This document shows, piece after piece, positions 54,401 through 63,038 of a stretch of DNA of 64,000 nucleotides. Made by a program: the position numbers and the translations under genes. Source of the stretch: Marivirga salinae (GTDB lineage Bacteria; Bacteroidota; Bacteroidia; Cytophagales; Cyclobacteriaceae); the NCBI RefSeq assembly GCF_030503855.1, contig NZ_CP129971.1:627501-691500 (forward strand), read 5' to 3'. The notes beneath the pieces were generated by a model, which did not search any database, was not told the origin of the DNA, and worked only from the letters and a program-made list of their open reading frames with translations. Position 1 is the first letter of the stretch; each line of letters opens with the position of its first letter.

Positions 54401-56922
54401 AAATAAGCAGCTGTACCGCAAGAACCTTGGTTTAAACCAATGGGTAAGTTTTCTATTTGTTCTAAATATTCTTTTGGTAGATTAGGTGAATTAAAGTTTT
54501 TAAGTCTGTTTTTTTCAATTGATGTTACAGATGTTTTCATTCCATGAAATAAAGAATCTATTCCTATTAGATAATCATGCAACAATTCTTGAATTGATTT
54601 TTCTGCTTTAATACTGCCTTCCATCAACTCCTTTTCAATCTCATCGAGTTTATTGCTTAAATATTGCTGACTGACATCTTTAATAGCACCTACAGCACGA
54701 ATTGCTTTTCCTTTTTCATCTCTTAATATGACTGCTCTGTCTTCTACTCTAGCATAGCCTCCATCCTTTTTCCTATAACGATAGTTTTCCTTCCATTCAG
54801 TGACATTTGGATTGGAAAGTGCTGCTTCAATTCCAGTTTTGAAAGCATCATAATCATCGGGGTGAACTAGGGAGTCATGCATTTCCAAATTGCTTAACTT
54901 TTTGGAAGAACTGAAACCATATTTATTGCGATATCCTTCGCCTAAAAACAGTTCGTTTTTTGCAACATCATAATCCCAGATGCTCTCAGAACCTGCCTTC
55001 ATGATTAACTCAAGCCTTTCTTTACCCTCTTTTAATTTCTCTTCTATCTGAATTCTTTCTGTTACATCTCTTGAATTAGCTACAACACCCTGAACACTAG
55101 GTTCTTTTAGTAAATTAGATAAACGAGATTCCAACCATCTCCACCCTCCTTTTTTATGCTTAAAGCGAAATGGTGACAATTGTACATGCTTTTGTTTTTC
55201 CAGTTTTTCAAATTCTTGGATTGCCCACCTTTTATCATCCGGGTGAATAAAATCAAAAGCATTCTCACCTATAAATTCATGTGGTTCAAAGCCCAAAATA
55301 TAGGTCGAAGTTGGGCTAACATATTTATAGTTTCCATCCAAATCTAATATTCCAATCAAGTCGCCTCCTTCTTGAACTAGAGATTTAAACCTGCTTTCAC
55401 TTAATTTTAATTGCTCTTCTGCCTTAAGTTTATCTGTAGCATCTCTTGCCACACAATTCATAAGTTTTTGTTCTTCATCCCAATAAGCAGACCAAACAAC
55501 GGGTACTACATGACCTTTCTTATGTTTATATCGATTTTCAAAGTTCCTGTATTGCTTTCCTTCTTTTATCTCAAGAGCGACTTTTTTGGTTAACTCTATA
55601 TCTTCTTCTATTAAAAAATCCACATAGGGCTTTCCTTCCATCTCTTCTGGTTTATAGCCCCATAATTGCTCAGATGAGCGGCTGACCATTTGGAAAACCC
55701 CATCTTCATCAATGATACAAAGTGTATCTAATGAACTGTCCAGTACTTGTTGTAGTTTTTGCTGGCTTTTATTAAGTGCAATGTTGGCTGTATGAGTTTC
55801 TGTTACATTAAGTGAGGTGATAAATATACCATTTACCATATTTTCTTCTGATAAAATAGGTTTGAATTTCAACTCATAATACCTTTTCTCCCCATCAAGT
55901 GAAATCTTTAGGATAGTCTTTGCTTGTTGTTTTTTCCAAACTTGTTTTATGATGGCGTTTAATTCCTCTTCTTGATCCTTTGTTGCTAATTGTGTTAATT
56001 TAAGCCCTTTTTTGAGTTCCTTTTTAAATAATAAATCATAATGTGTTTTCATTTGATGGTTATAGGAAATCACATTTAGCTCTTGGTCGATATACATAAA
56101 AGCTTCATCAGTATTGCTAATAAGCAATTCCAATTCATGTAACAGCTGTAGTCTTTTACTTATATCCGTACCAGTACCAAAAATGCAAAGCTCGCCCTTG
56201 TACTGAATAGTGGAAGCAGTAAAAAATAAAGGCACCTCTCCATTATTTTTGGTAGTTAACCAGGCTTCCAGCTCAGTATATCCATTTTCCAAAACTTCTT
56301 TAATGTGATTTTCAACCTTATCTTTTTCTTTACCATTATAGAGGTCTGGTGGTGAAAGAGAAGCGATTTCATCATGGCTATAACCAGTAATTTCTTCCAA
56401 CTGATTGTTCCATAATAAATGCTCTCCCTTTTCATTAAAAAGGAAGAAAGCTGATGGTAGATTTCGTATGATGTCTTTAGTAAGAGTGTTTTGTTCGGCT
56501 AATTGTTCTTGTGCTTCCACAAAATCACTAATGTCTTGAAATACTCCGATAAGTTTAATTGGATTTCCTTTCTCATCTTTAAATACATTGGCCTTTGTTC
56601 GTACATGAATTATATTCCCTACTTTTGTAAGCAGTCTTTTTTCAATGAAGTATTCCACATCATTCTGTAAAACATCTTCCATTAAGGCAGTAGCCCGTTC
56701 TCTGTCTTCCGGATGGATTATTTCTACTCCTTTTTCAAAAGTGACTTCAAATTCTTGTGGTTTATAACCCAGCATTTGAAAAACACCATCAGACCAGCTT
56801 AACCTATCTTCTATCAAATCAAATTCCCAAGTACCAGATTTGGTTAAGGATTCAATTTGGGCTAGTAAAAAATTACTGTCAGAATCCTGGTGTTCTTTAT
56901 TATTTGAATTATTCTTTGCCAT
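51451..56922 (-). CDS. Soluble multi-PAS/GAF sensor histidine kinase
   Basis: The 1823-residue protein has no membrane helix, so it senses in the cytoplasm. In approximate order (numbered from the longer start) it has PAS domains at 24-150, 155-270, 275-395, 400-515, 518-640 and 645-770, GAF at 775-960, PAS at 965-1090, GAF at 1095-1255, and PAS at 1260-1370, 1375-1490 and 1495-1615. A HisKA follows with H-box FAYVASHDLQEPLRMVSGFL, then a HATPase with N box SNLISNSLKYSRP, G1 IKDNGIGIEEEY and G2 GTGMGLAIVKKI. I use ATG 56922 (MAKNNSNNKEH); the 56958 start adds 12 residues of unrelated character. PAS boundaries are estimates. Confidence 0.93.
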   Translation of the reverse strand: MAKNNSNNKEHQDSDSNFLLAQIESLTKSGTWEFDLIEDRLSWSDGVFQMLGYKPQEFEVTFEKGVEIIHPEDRERATALMEDVLQNDVEYFIEKRLLTKVGNIIHVRTKANVFKDEKGNPIKLIGVFQDISDFVEAQEQLAEQNTLTKDIIRNLPSAFFLFNEKGEHLLWNNQLEEITGYSHDEIASLSPPDLYNGKEKDKVENHIKEVLENGYTELEAWLTTKNNGEVPLFFTASTIQYKGELCIFGTGTDISKRLQLLHELELLISNTDEAFMYIDQELNVISYNHQMKTHYDLLFKKELKKGLKLTQLATKDQEEELNAIIKQVWKKQQAKTILKISLDGEKRYYELKFKPILSEENMVNGIFITSLNVTETHTANIALNKSQQKLQQVLDSSLDTLCIIDEDGVFQMVSRSSEQLWGYKPEEMEGKPYVDFLIEEDIELTKKVALEIKEGKQYRNFENRYKHKKGHVVPVVWSAYWDEEQKLMNCVARDATDKLKAEEQLKLSESRFKSLVQEGGDLIGILDLDGNYKYVSPTSTYILGFEPHEFIGENAFDFIHPDDKRWAIQEFEKLEKQKHVQLSPFRFKHKKGGWRWLESRLSNLLKEPSVQGVVANSRDVTERIQIEEKLKEGKERLELIMKAGSESIWDYDVAKNELFLGEGYRNKYGFSSSKKLSNLEMHDSLVHPDDYDAFKTGIEAALSNPNVTEWKENYRYRKKDGGYARVEDRAVILRDEKGKAIRAVGAIKDVSQQYLSNKLDEIEKELMEGSIKAEKSIQELLHDYLIGIDSLFHGMKTSVTSIEKNRLKNFNSPNLPKEYLEQIENLPIGLNQGSCGTAAYLKQQVVVKDTHNDERWEGYTDLAIKYNFKSCWSEPIFNNKGSVIATFAIYHDTIKKPENLEINIFERAARLISLILQNFTYIKSIQESNERFKYINKATNNAIYDWNIKEDQFYWGNSLTRVFGHKINEGSFSLRDWAKWIHPDDLDEVLQDLDMFMANPDKSKWSYEYRFKDVNDQFTYVEEVGYLLRDENGHPIRMIGALRDQTQYKQDQIKKELQYKLSQFFKKEESLPKILDRCIKFLSQFGGFQAGEIWLMSHNQQDLHLSACYAKSGDKEVFYDENTKNSFQLGEGLPGTVWKTLNNEVWNEIDDCSSFIRQKLAKKANLKSATAYPLFYREKIIGVMVLFSDEELKSYDQNVMFYNNLKHYLGAEIIRKQQEEELTLFFESAPEILAIASPDGNFVKVNPAFCNLLGYSEKELTSRPFTEFIHPDDLMDTIKEFGDTISGKRHANNFINRYKTKKGFYKWISWFSSDAFGQEGFVFTYGRDVTEMIELQQTVENATKLAKVGGWEYNQLTGELFWSPIKRAIHEVTEDYIPNLEDAINFYHPKSRGKVSEAIERAAEYGESFDFEAIIITHKGNEKWVRTIGNAEMRDGKCVRLYGSFQDINDRKVAEIRLENLSNNIPGVIFQYHLKPDGSDLMAFVSKRSTDIFGYSPLECIQNNQVIWKGIEEGGDLPQLQDAIMKSAASLNNWHTNWRYHHPDGNIYWHEGYGSPARKPDGTITWDSIIVDISDKKKAEEEVQLANLALEKHARDLEISNAELEQFAYVASHDLQEPLRMVSGFLTQLEKKYGHQLDEKANQYIDFAVDGAKRMRQIILDLLDYSKIGKTEEENTEVDLNEVVYEVCFLQRKQMDELKANVEFKNLPKLYGHPTPLIQLFSNLISNSLKYSRPDVPPKVIIRAKELKNEWKFSIKDNGIGIEEEYFDKIFNIFQRLHNKNEYSGTGMGLAIVKKIIENLNGRIWVNSNAGNGSTFYFTIPKS

Positions 56923-57060
56923 ATAAATAACACAGTGGTAGGTAAAAGCCCTTTTCAATATTCAATATAACAAAAAAATATAAAGCAACTGTGCTTTTAG
57001 CAAAGTAAGGTTTGATTCTATAAGGAATGTAAACTATTTAATTCAATAAGATTTAAAACT

Positions 57061-57089
57061 AAAAAAGCTACCTCTTTCGAAGTAGCTTT
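57061..57089 (-). terminator. Terminator of tRNA-Ala transcript
   Basis: Read on the minus strand, AAAGCTACTTC (57088-57078) pairs with GAGGTAGCTTT (57073-57063) around a GAAA tetraloop, with one wobble pair, followed by a T run. It lies just after the tRNA 3' end. Confidence 0.82.
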
Positions 57090-57090
57090 G

Positions 57091-57164
57091 TGGAGCATAA
57101 CGGATTCGAACCGTTGACCCCCACGCTGCCAGCGTGGTGCTCTAGCCAGCTGAGCTAATGCCCC
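57091..57164 (-). tRNA. tRNA-Ala (GGC)
   Basis: The 74-nt gene folds as a cloverleaf: acceptor arms GGGGCAT and ATGCTCC (one G-U pair) with discriminator A, a D arm GCTCAGCTGGCTAGAGC, an anticodon stem CCACG/CGTGG with the loop CTGGCAG (anticodon GGC), and T loop GGTTCGAATCC. CCA is not encoded in full after the discriminator. A GAAA-loop terminator follows directly. Confidence 0.95.
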
Positions 57165-57240
57165 AAAATTAAATAGACGGTTGACAATTGACAGGATACA
57201 ATAAATCAACGGCTTGCAAATCTATGGAAAAAATTCATTT

Positions 57241-57738
57241 CTAAAAATACCTTCTCGCTTTCCTGAATTTCTTTTTATAATAATCTGTATAGATATTAGC
57301 TTCCACCACTCCTACGCTTGAAGAAGCATGGATAAAGCGTACATCATTTTTGCCCCTGACTTCGGTAATTAAGCCCGCATGTGTAATTCTTCTGCGTCTT
57401 TTTCCCATAGCAAAAAAGACAACATCGCCTTCTTCAAGCTGTCGGAATTTTACCTTTTCTCCAACTTTTGCTTGGTCTCTAGAAACTCTTGGGATATTAA
57501 CTTCTCCTGCTTTAAAACTGACGAATAATAAGCCTGAGCAATCCATTCCAGAACGACTTACTCCGCCCCATTTATAGGGTGTCCCAGTATAGGAGCGAGC
57601 TGTTTGTATAATGGTATCTAATCTTCTTTCCCTGATCTTCTTTTTCTTGCTTGTTACACAGCCCGAAAGGAAAATCACAATCAGTAGGAATAAAATCAGC
57701 TGGATGGAATATATTTTCCTAAATTTGTGTTGAAGCAT
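57241..57738 (-). CDS. NlpC/P60 cysteine peptidase lipoprotein
   Basis: The 165-residue protein has a lipobox (LIVIFLSGC, Cys27), so it is anchored to the envelope. The NlpC/P60 domain has the nucleophile Cys67 in RSGMDCSGLLFVSF, His120 in ITHAGLITEV and a third polar residue in FIHASSSVGV (His137). GTPYKWGGVSRSG and LEEGDVVFF are standard. These enzymes cleave gamma-D-Glu-diaminopimelate or related bonds in peptidoglycan stems. Length is normal. It is divergent from the FAD oxidase gene with a 27-bp gap; the oxidase's candidate -7 box lies in this gene's 5' end. Confidence 0.94.
   Translation of the reverse strand: MLQHKFRKIYSIQLILFLLIVIFLSGCVTSKKKKIRERRLDTIIQTARSYTGTPYKWGGVSRSGMDCSGLLFVSFKAGEVNIPRVSRDQAKVGEKVKFRQLEEGDVVFFAMGKRRRRITHAGLITEVRGKNDVRFIHASSSVGVVEANIYTDYYKKKFRKARRYF
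57720..57727 (+). promoter_or_regulatory. Candidate -7 box for the GlcD-like gene
   Basis: TAAATTTG is an exact TAnnTTTG match, 38 nt before the ATG at 57766. It lies inside the start of the divergent NlpC/P60 gene. No matching -33 TTTG is seen. Confidence 0.4.
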
Positions 57739-57765
57739 AATTCTTAGTCAGAAATCAAATAATTC

Positions 57766-59181
57766 ATGGATACTGTTACAAATCAAAGCATTTTTGAGGA
57801 ATTGGTAAACATTGTAGGGGCAAAAAATGCCTTTTTGCAAGATGAGGACAAATTTAAATATTCCCACGATGAAACCGAAGACTATTCCTTCATGCCAGAT
57901 GTGGTGCTAAAACCTTCAACTCCTGAAGAAATTAGTGCCATTATGAAGAAATGTAACGAACATCTGATTCCTGTTACACCTAGAGGTGGTGGAACTGGCT
58001 TAAGTGGTGGTGCTTTGCCCACCAAAAAAGGGGTGGTCATCAGCATGGAGAAATTTAATACCATAATATCTATTGATGAATTGAATTTACAAGCTACTGT
58101 TGAGCCTGGAGTTATAACGGAAGTATTCCAAAATGCTGTTAAAGAAAAGGGATTATTTTATCCGCCAGACCCCTCAAGTAGAGGGACTTGCTTTTTGGGA
58201 GGAAATTTAGCTGAGAATGCTGGCGGTCCAAAAGCCGTAAAATATGGCGTTACCCGTGATTATGTTCTGAACATGCAAGTCGTTTTGCCAAATGGCGAAA
58301 TCATTTGGACTGCAGCCAATGTGTTGAAAAACAGTACAGGCTATAATTTAACTCAATTGATGTGCGGAAGTGAAGGCACTTTAGGAATCATCACTAAAAT
58401 AGTTTTCAAATTAAGACCTTTCCCTAGAAAAGATGTTACTTTATTAGCTCCTTTCACTAGTAATGAAGAAGCCTGCCGTGCTATCGCGGCCATTTTCAAA
58501 GCTGGAGTTGCACCTTCAGGTATGGAATTTATGGAGCGTGATGCTATTGTAAAAACTCAAGATTATATTAAAAATGAAATGGGTGAAACCGTAAGTGTTG
58601 ATTTACCAGATCACATAAAAGCCCATTTGTTGATTGAACTTGACGGAAATGATGAGGAAGTGATGATGAATGAAGCTGAAATCATTCTAAATGTGTTGGA
58701 AGATTTTGACACTGGCGGAGAAGTGCTATTTGCGGATACTCAAGCCAGAAAAGATGAGCTATGGAAATTAAGAAGAAATGTAAGCCCAGCAGTGAATGCC
58801 TATTCACTTACGAAAGCTGAAGATGTGGTAGTACCAAGAGGAAATCTGCCAGCATTGATTGTTTTCATCAAAGAAGTGGGAGAAAAATATGGCTTTAATT
58901 CTGTATGCTATGGCCATGCTGGAGATGGGAACCTCCATATCAACATCATGAAAGAAAACATAAGTGATGAATATTGGAATAAGGAAGTGAATGAAGGTAT
59001 AGGGGAAATCTTTGAGGAAGTAGTTCGGTTGGGAGGTACGCTATCTGGTGAGCACGGAATTGGAATTGCTAAAAGACCTTATATGCAAATGGCAATGGGA
59101 GACGTAAAACTTGACCTGATGCGAGGCATTAAAAAAGTATTTGACCCTAACAATATTTTAAATCCTGAAAAAATATTTTAA
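57766..59181 (+). CDS. FAD-linked oxidase, GlcD-like (glycolate/D-lactate dehydrogenase type)
   Basis: The 471-residue protein has the FAD PCMH domain (VLKPSTPEEISAIMKKCNEH, PVTPRGGGTGLSGGALP, MEKFNTIISID, YPPDPSSRGTCFLGGNLAEN, GCSEGTLGII-like segment CGSEGTLGIITKI). The C-terminal FAD-oxidase domain has YGHAGDGNLHINIM and GGTLSGEHGIGIAKRPYM, the substrate/metal His residues. It oxidises a 2-hydroxy acid such as glycolate or D-lactate. GlcE/GlcF-like partners are not adjacent, so it may act alone as in D-lactate dehydrogenases. It is followed by a TetR gene after 72 bp. Confidence 0.93.
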   Translation: MDTVTNQSIFEELVNIVGAKNAFLQDEDKFKYSHDETEDYSFMPDVVLKPSTPEEISAIMKKCNEHLIPVTPRGGGTGLSGGALPTKKGVVISMEKFNTIISIDELNLQATVEPGVITEVFQNAVKEKGLFYPPDPSSRGTCFLGGNLAENAGGPKAVKYGVTRDYVLNMQVVLPNGEIIWTAANVLKNSTGYNLTQLMCGSEGTLGIITKIVFKLRPFPRKDVTLLAPFTSNEEACRAIAAIFKAGVAPSGMEFMERDAIVKTQDYIKNEMGETVSVDLPDHIKAHLLIELDGNDEEVMMNEAEIILNVLEDFDTGGEVLFADTQARKDELWKLRRNVSPAVNAYSLTKAEDVVVPRGNLPALIVFIKEVGEKYGFNSVCYGHAGDGNLHINIMKENISDEYWNKEVNEGIGEIFEEVVRLGGTLSGEHGIGIAKRPYMQMAMGDVKLDLMRGIKKVFDPNNILNPEKIF

Positions 59182-59253
59182 AAATTCCGAACAAGTACAA
59201 CAGTTATTCGTTTTTCGGTAGTATTACTTTTAATATTGCGTGTAAAATTACGA

Positions 59254-59934
59254 ATGGTGAATAACTTACTATCTTCTATAAAAATTGAGCTTAACCCTCA
59301 TCTTTTTCAAAAAGATCCTGAATCTTCTGAATTAGGGAGAAAAATACTTTCTCAATCTTTGCAAATGATAGATGAAATGGGCTTAGAAAGCTTTACCTTC
59401 GGCAAGTTGGCTAAAGCATTATGTACTACTGAAAGTTCAATTTACCGCTACTTTGAAAGTAAACATAAACTCTTACTCTATTTTTACAATTGGTATTGGA
59501 GTTGGATAGATCTTCAATTAGCTTTTCATACCCATAATTTACCAACCCCAGAACTAAAGTTAAAGCGATCAATAGAAGTAATATGCAAGCCAATTGAAGA
59601 AGATAAAAACATTAACACTTTCAATTTTGAGCAACTTATTAATATTGTTATATCCGAATCATCAAAAGCGTACTTAACAAAGGAAGTTGACAAAGAGAAT
59701 CAATATGGCTTATTTTTAACCTTTAAAAAGGTCTCCAGACGCGTGGCTGATATTATGTTGGAGATTAACCCCGAATTTAGTTTTGCCAATACTTTGGCAT
59801 CAACAAGTATAGTGGGTATTTTACATCAGCAATATTTTGCAGCACATATGCCTTCATTGTCTGATATTCAGTCAGATAATGACGAACTATCAAATGTTTT
59901 TTACCAGATTATACTTAAAAACCTAAAGAACTAA
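59254..59934 (+). CDS. TetR/AcrR family transcriptional regulator
   Basis: The 226-residue protein has a TetR HTH (SQSLQMIDEMGLESFTFGKL ... CTTESSIYRYFESKHKLL) near the N-terminus, with the ligand domain beyond residue 75. I start at ATG 59254; the TTG at 59236 is also possible. It ends 1 nt before the ABC gene, so it is cotranscribed with the three exporter genes. It probably controls that operon in response to an exported compound. The ligand is unknown. Confidence 0.9.
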   Translation: MVNNLLSSIKIELNPHLFQKDPESSELGRKILSQSLQMIDEMGLESFTFGKLAKALCTTESSIYRYFESKHKLLLYFYNWYWSWIDLQLAFHTHNLPTPELKLKRSIEVICKPIEEDKNINTFNFEQLINIVISESSKAYLTKEVDKENQYGLFLTFKKVSRRVADIMLEINPEFSFANTLASTSIVGILHQQYFAAHMPSLSDIQSDNDELSNVFYQIILKNLKN

Positions 59935-59935
59935 A

Positions 59936-61669
59936 ATGGCGGAAACGTATAAAGTCCATCCTTTCAAAAGGTTTATCAACCTGTTAAAGCCAGAAAAAAG
60001 CTTTGTCTTTACGATATATGTCTATGCCGTTTTTTCGGGTCTGATCAGCTTGTCACTTCCATTAGGGATTCAAGCTATTATCAACCTTATAATGGGAGGG
60101 CAGGTAAGTACTTCATGGATAATCCTGGTCTTTTTAGTGATTTTAGGTATTATTATCAATGGTATTTTACAAGTCAGGCAACTTACTATAAATGAAGTAT
60201 TACAGCAAAAAATATTTACAAGGGCATCATTTGAATTTGCCTATAGAATTCCGAGGTTTAAAATTGATCAGGTAAAAAATTCTTACCTGCCAGAGTTAAT
60301 CAATCGGTTTTTTGACACTATGTCGGTTCAAAAAGGGCTTTCAAAAATTTTGATAGATTTTTCAACAGCCTTCTTTCAAATAATTTTTGCTTTACTCTTA
60401 ATTTCCTTCTATCACCCCTTCTTTATTATATTTTCTTTCTTTTTGATTTTGTTAATCTTTCTAATAGTTCGATTAACTGGCCCAAAAGGGCTTAAAACCA
60501 GTTTAAAAGAATCAAATTATAAATATGAAACAGCCCATTGGCTAGAGGAGCTTGCCCGAAATGTTGAAAGTTTTAAAATGGCAGAAGATTCAAAATTGCC
60601 TTTAGAAAAAAACGACAAGAATACAGAAAATTATGTGAATGCCAGAAGGTCGCATTTTGATGTTATCATTAATCAATTCTCATTAATGATTGGCTTTAAA
60701 GCCGTTGTAGCAGCTGGATTATTATTGATAGGAGGCTTTCTAGTAATTGAACAGCAAATGAACATCGGTCAGTTTGTGGCAGCTGAAATTATCGTAATTC
60801 TTATTATTAATTCAGTTGAAAAAATGATTTTTACAATTGAATCAATTTATGATGTGCTGACTGCAGTAGAGAAAATTGCCGTTGTAACGGATAAGCCATT
60901 AGAAGAATTTTTGTCAGGAAGCCATTCCTTAATTAAATCTGATGGTATGGCTATTAAATTGAAGGACATTAATTTAGCTGAAGAAGATTCTGAGCATGCC
61001 TTTCTTAAGAATATAAACCTGGATATAAAATCAGGAGAAAAGATTGGAATATCCGGCTCCTCAAATGCAGGAAAGTCTATAATGTTGCAATTAATTTCTG
61101 GCTGGTATAATAATTATAAAGGCAATATAATGTTTAATGGAACTGCTCTTAGAGATCTAAACATTTCCGAGGTAAGAAGAAATATTGGTGACTGTATGAG
61201 CTCTGGCGGGATTTTTCAAGGCACTATAGAAGAAAACATTAGTATTGGTTCACCTATGAGCAGTTTGGAAGAAATTCAAAAAGCGTCCAAAATTACTGGC
61301 TTAGATGAATTCATGGAAAGCGAGCCTTTAGGTTATCAAAGAATGATTTTTCCAGGTGACCGAACCTTCCCAAAGAAAATTAAACAACAAATTTTGTGGA
61401 CCAGAGGTATCTTGGGAAATAAAACGCTTATCCTTTGGGAGGATATATTTGGAATGATCTCCCAAGATAAAAAACATGCGTTTACAAAATATCTTAGCAG
61501 AAAAGAGAATCCACAAACTGTGATAATGGTGAGCAATGACATGAGAATATTAGAAAATTGTGATAGGGTGATTGGAATGGAAAATGGTGAAGTCCTTTAT
61601 GATGTAGCGGGAACTGGAGTAAAAAATCATGATTGGTTTGAAAAAATAAGCTTGAATAAAAATGCTTAA
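59936..61669 (+). CDS. ABC exporter subunit with degenerate ATPase domain
   Basis: The 577-residue protein has an N-terminal permease with 5-6 helices (about 25-320) and a C-terminal nucleotide-binding region (about 340-560). It follows the type I secretion/peptide exporter layout. Walker A is intact (GSSNAGKS, 374-381). The other motifs are lost: the Q-loop Gln position reads CMSSGG (420-425), the LSGGQ signature reads DRTFPKKIKQQ, Walker B is LILWED (Trp501 replaces Asp), and the H-loop His is Asn534 (IMVSND). It may bind ATP but should hardly hydrolyse it. It is 1 nt after TetR and overlaps the HlyD gene by 8 bp. It could need a second catalytic NBD encoded elsewhere. Confidence 0.9.
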   Translation: MAETYKVHPFKRFINLLKPEKSFVFTIYVYAVFSGLISLSLPLGIQAIINLIMGGQVSTSWIILVFLVILGIIINGILQVRQLTINEVLQQKIFTRASFEFAYRIPRFKIDQVKNSYLPELINRFFDTMSVQKGLSKILIDFSTAFFQIIFALLLISFYHPFFIIFSFFLILLIFLIVRLTGPKGLKTSLKESNYKYETAHWLEELARNVESFKMAEDSKLPLEKNDKNTENYVNARRSHFDVIINQFSLMIGFKAVVAAGLLLIGGFLVIEQQMNIGQFVAAEIIVILIINSVEKMIFTIESIYDVLTAVEKIAVVTDKPLEEFLSGSHSLIKSDGMAIKLKDINLAEEDSEHAFLKNINLDIKSGEKIGISGSSNAGKSIMLQLISGWYNNYKGNIMFNGTALRDLNISEVRRNIGDCMSSGGIFQGTIEENISIGSPMSSLEEIQKASKITGLDEFMESEPLGYQRMIFPGDRTFPKKIKQQILWTRGILGNKTLILWEDIFGMISQDKKHAFTKYLSRKENPQTVIMVSNDMRILENCDRVIGMENGEVLYDVAGTGVKNHDWFEKISLNKNA

Positions 61670-63038
61670 CATAAGTCCATATTCTATAAAAGATAAGGTC
61701 AATACTGACAAGTACCGATCTTTTGGTCTGTTCAAAGAAATAAGAGCTGATAAGGTTTTAAAACGCCTGTTAATAATTTTCTTTTTGTTGTTTCTTGGTG
61801 TCTCTTTCTTGCCTTGGACTCAAAACATACGTGGAAACGGACAAGTCACAGCTCTTTCGCCATCTCACCGTCCCCAAGAATTGAATTCCATGATTGATGG
61901 GAGAATAGAAGAATGGTATGTTCAAGAAGGAGATAGAGTAGAAAAAGGTGATACGGTTCTGTTTATTAGAGAGATAAAAGATGAGTATTTTGATCCTCAA
62001 TTACTTGAAAGAACTCAAGAGCAAATCACTGCTAAAAGACAATCTTTAGGTTTTTACCAGGAAAAAATTGAAGCCTTAGGCAGTCAAATAAAGGCCATTG
62101 AAGAAAATAGAGGTCTTAAATTGAGACAAGCTAAAAACTACCTTAGACAAGCTGAATTAAAAATTCAAGCCGACAGCATTGATTATGAAGCTGCTCAGAT
62201 CAATTTAAATATTGCTGAAAAACAATTCAGCAGACAAAAAGAACTTTACGATGAAGGTTTAAAATCATTAACTGATTTAGAATTGAGAACTTCCAAATAT
62301 CAGGAAGCTTTAGCCAAAAAAATCAGTATGGAAAGCAAATTGCTAAGTAGTAGAAATCAATATTTGAATGCTAAAATTGAGCTGAATTCCATTTATAATG
62401 AATATACAGATAAGCTTCAAAAAGCACGCTCTGAATTGTTCAGTACTCGATCTATGTTGCAAGATGCACAAGCAGAAGTAGTAAAAATGGAAAACCAATT
62501 GACCAATTACCAAGTTCGATTTGGTTTTTATTATGTTACAGCCCCACAAAATGGCTATATTACTCGAGCTGTAAGCACTGGAATTGGTGAAAATATTAAA
62601 GCGGGTGAATCATTAGTTTCGATTATGCCAGCAGATATAGAATATGCAGTTGAAATGTATATTATGCCAAGAGATTTGCCTCTTTTTAATGTTGGAAATG
62701 ATGTCAGATTAATTTTTGACGGATGGCCTTCTATTGTTTTCTCAGGTTGGCCGATTGTAACTTACGGTACTTTCGGAGGCGAAGTAGTGGCTATAGATCG
62801 GTTCATCAGTTCGAATGGAAAATATAGAGTTTTAATTGCACAAGATCCTGAAGAACCTGAATGGCCAGAAGCCTTACGAGTTGGCGGTGGCACCAGTGGA
62901 TTAGCATTATTGGATATTGTTCCCGTATGGTATGAGATATGGAGACAAATAAATGGTTTTCCACCAAATTTTTATACTCCTGAAAACACAGGACAATCTA
63001 GTGAAGAAAATAAATTGGAAAGAAAAGCTAAAAAATGA
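61662..63038 (+). CDS. HlyD-family periplasmic adaptor (membrane-fusion protein)
   Basis: The 458-residue protein has one N-terminal membrane helix (about 35-53) and a lipoyl-like half (NGQVTALSPSHRPQELNSMIDGRIEEWYVQEGDRVEKGDTV). A long coiled-coil hairpin follows at about 115-285. The second lipoyl half is APQNGYITRAVSTGIGENIKAGE, and the beta-barrel domain is MPADIEYAVEMYIMPRDLPL. It bridges the ABC subunit to the TolC-like protein. It overlaps the ABC gene by 8 bp and the next gene by 4 bp (ATGA), as in type I secretion and small-molecule exporters. A proline-rich C-terminal tail is present. Confidence 0.93.
   Translation: MLNISPYSIKDKVNTDKYRSFGLFKEIRADKVLKRLLIIFFLLFLGVSFLPWTQNIRGNGQVTALSPSHRPQELNSMIDGRIEEWYVQEGDRVEKGDTVLFIREIKDEYFDPQLLERTQEQITAKRQSLGFYQEKIEALGSQIKAIEENRGLKLRQAKNYLRQAELKIQADSIDYEAAQINLNIAEKQFSRQKELYDEGLKSLTDLELRTSKYQEALAKKISMESKLLSSRNQYLNAKIELNSIYNEYTDKLQKARSELFSTRSMLQDAQAEVVKMENQLTNYQVRFGFYYVTAPQNGYITRAVSTGIGENIKAGESLVSIMPADIEYAVEMYIMPRDLPLFNVGNDVRLIFDGWPSIVFSGWPIVTYGTFGGEVVAIDRFISSNGKYRVLIAQDPEEPEWPEALRVGGGTSGLALLDIVPVWYEIWRQINGFPPNFYTPENTGQSSEENKLERKAKK

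Noticed and set aside
57018..57209. 63-codon ORF on the minus strand
   Set aside because: It is read through the tRNA-Ala gene (its middle translates the cloverleaf), so it is not a protein gene.
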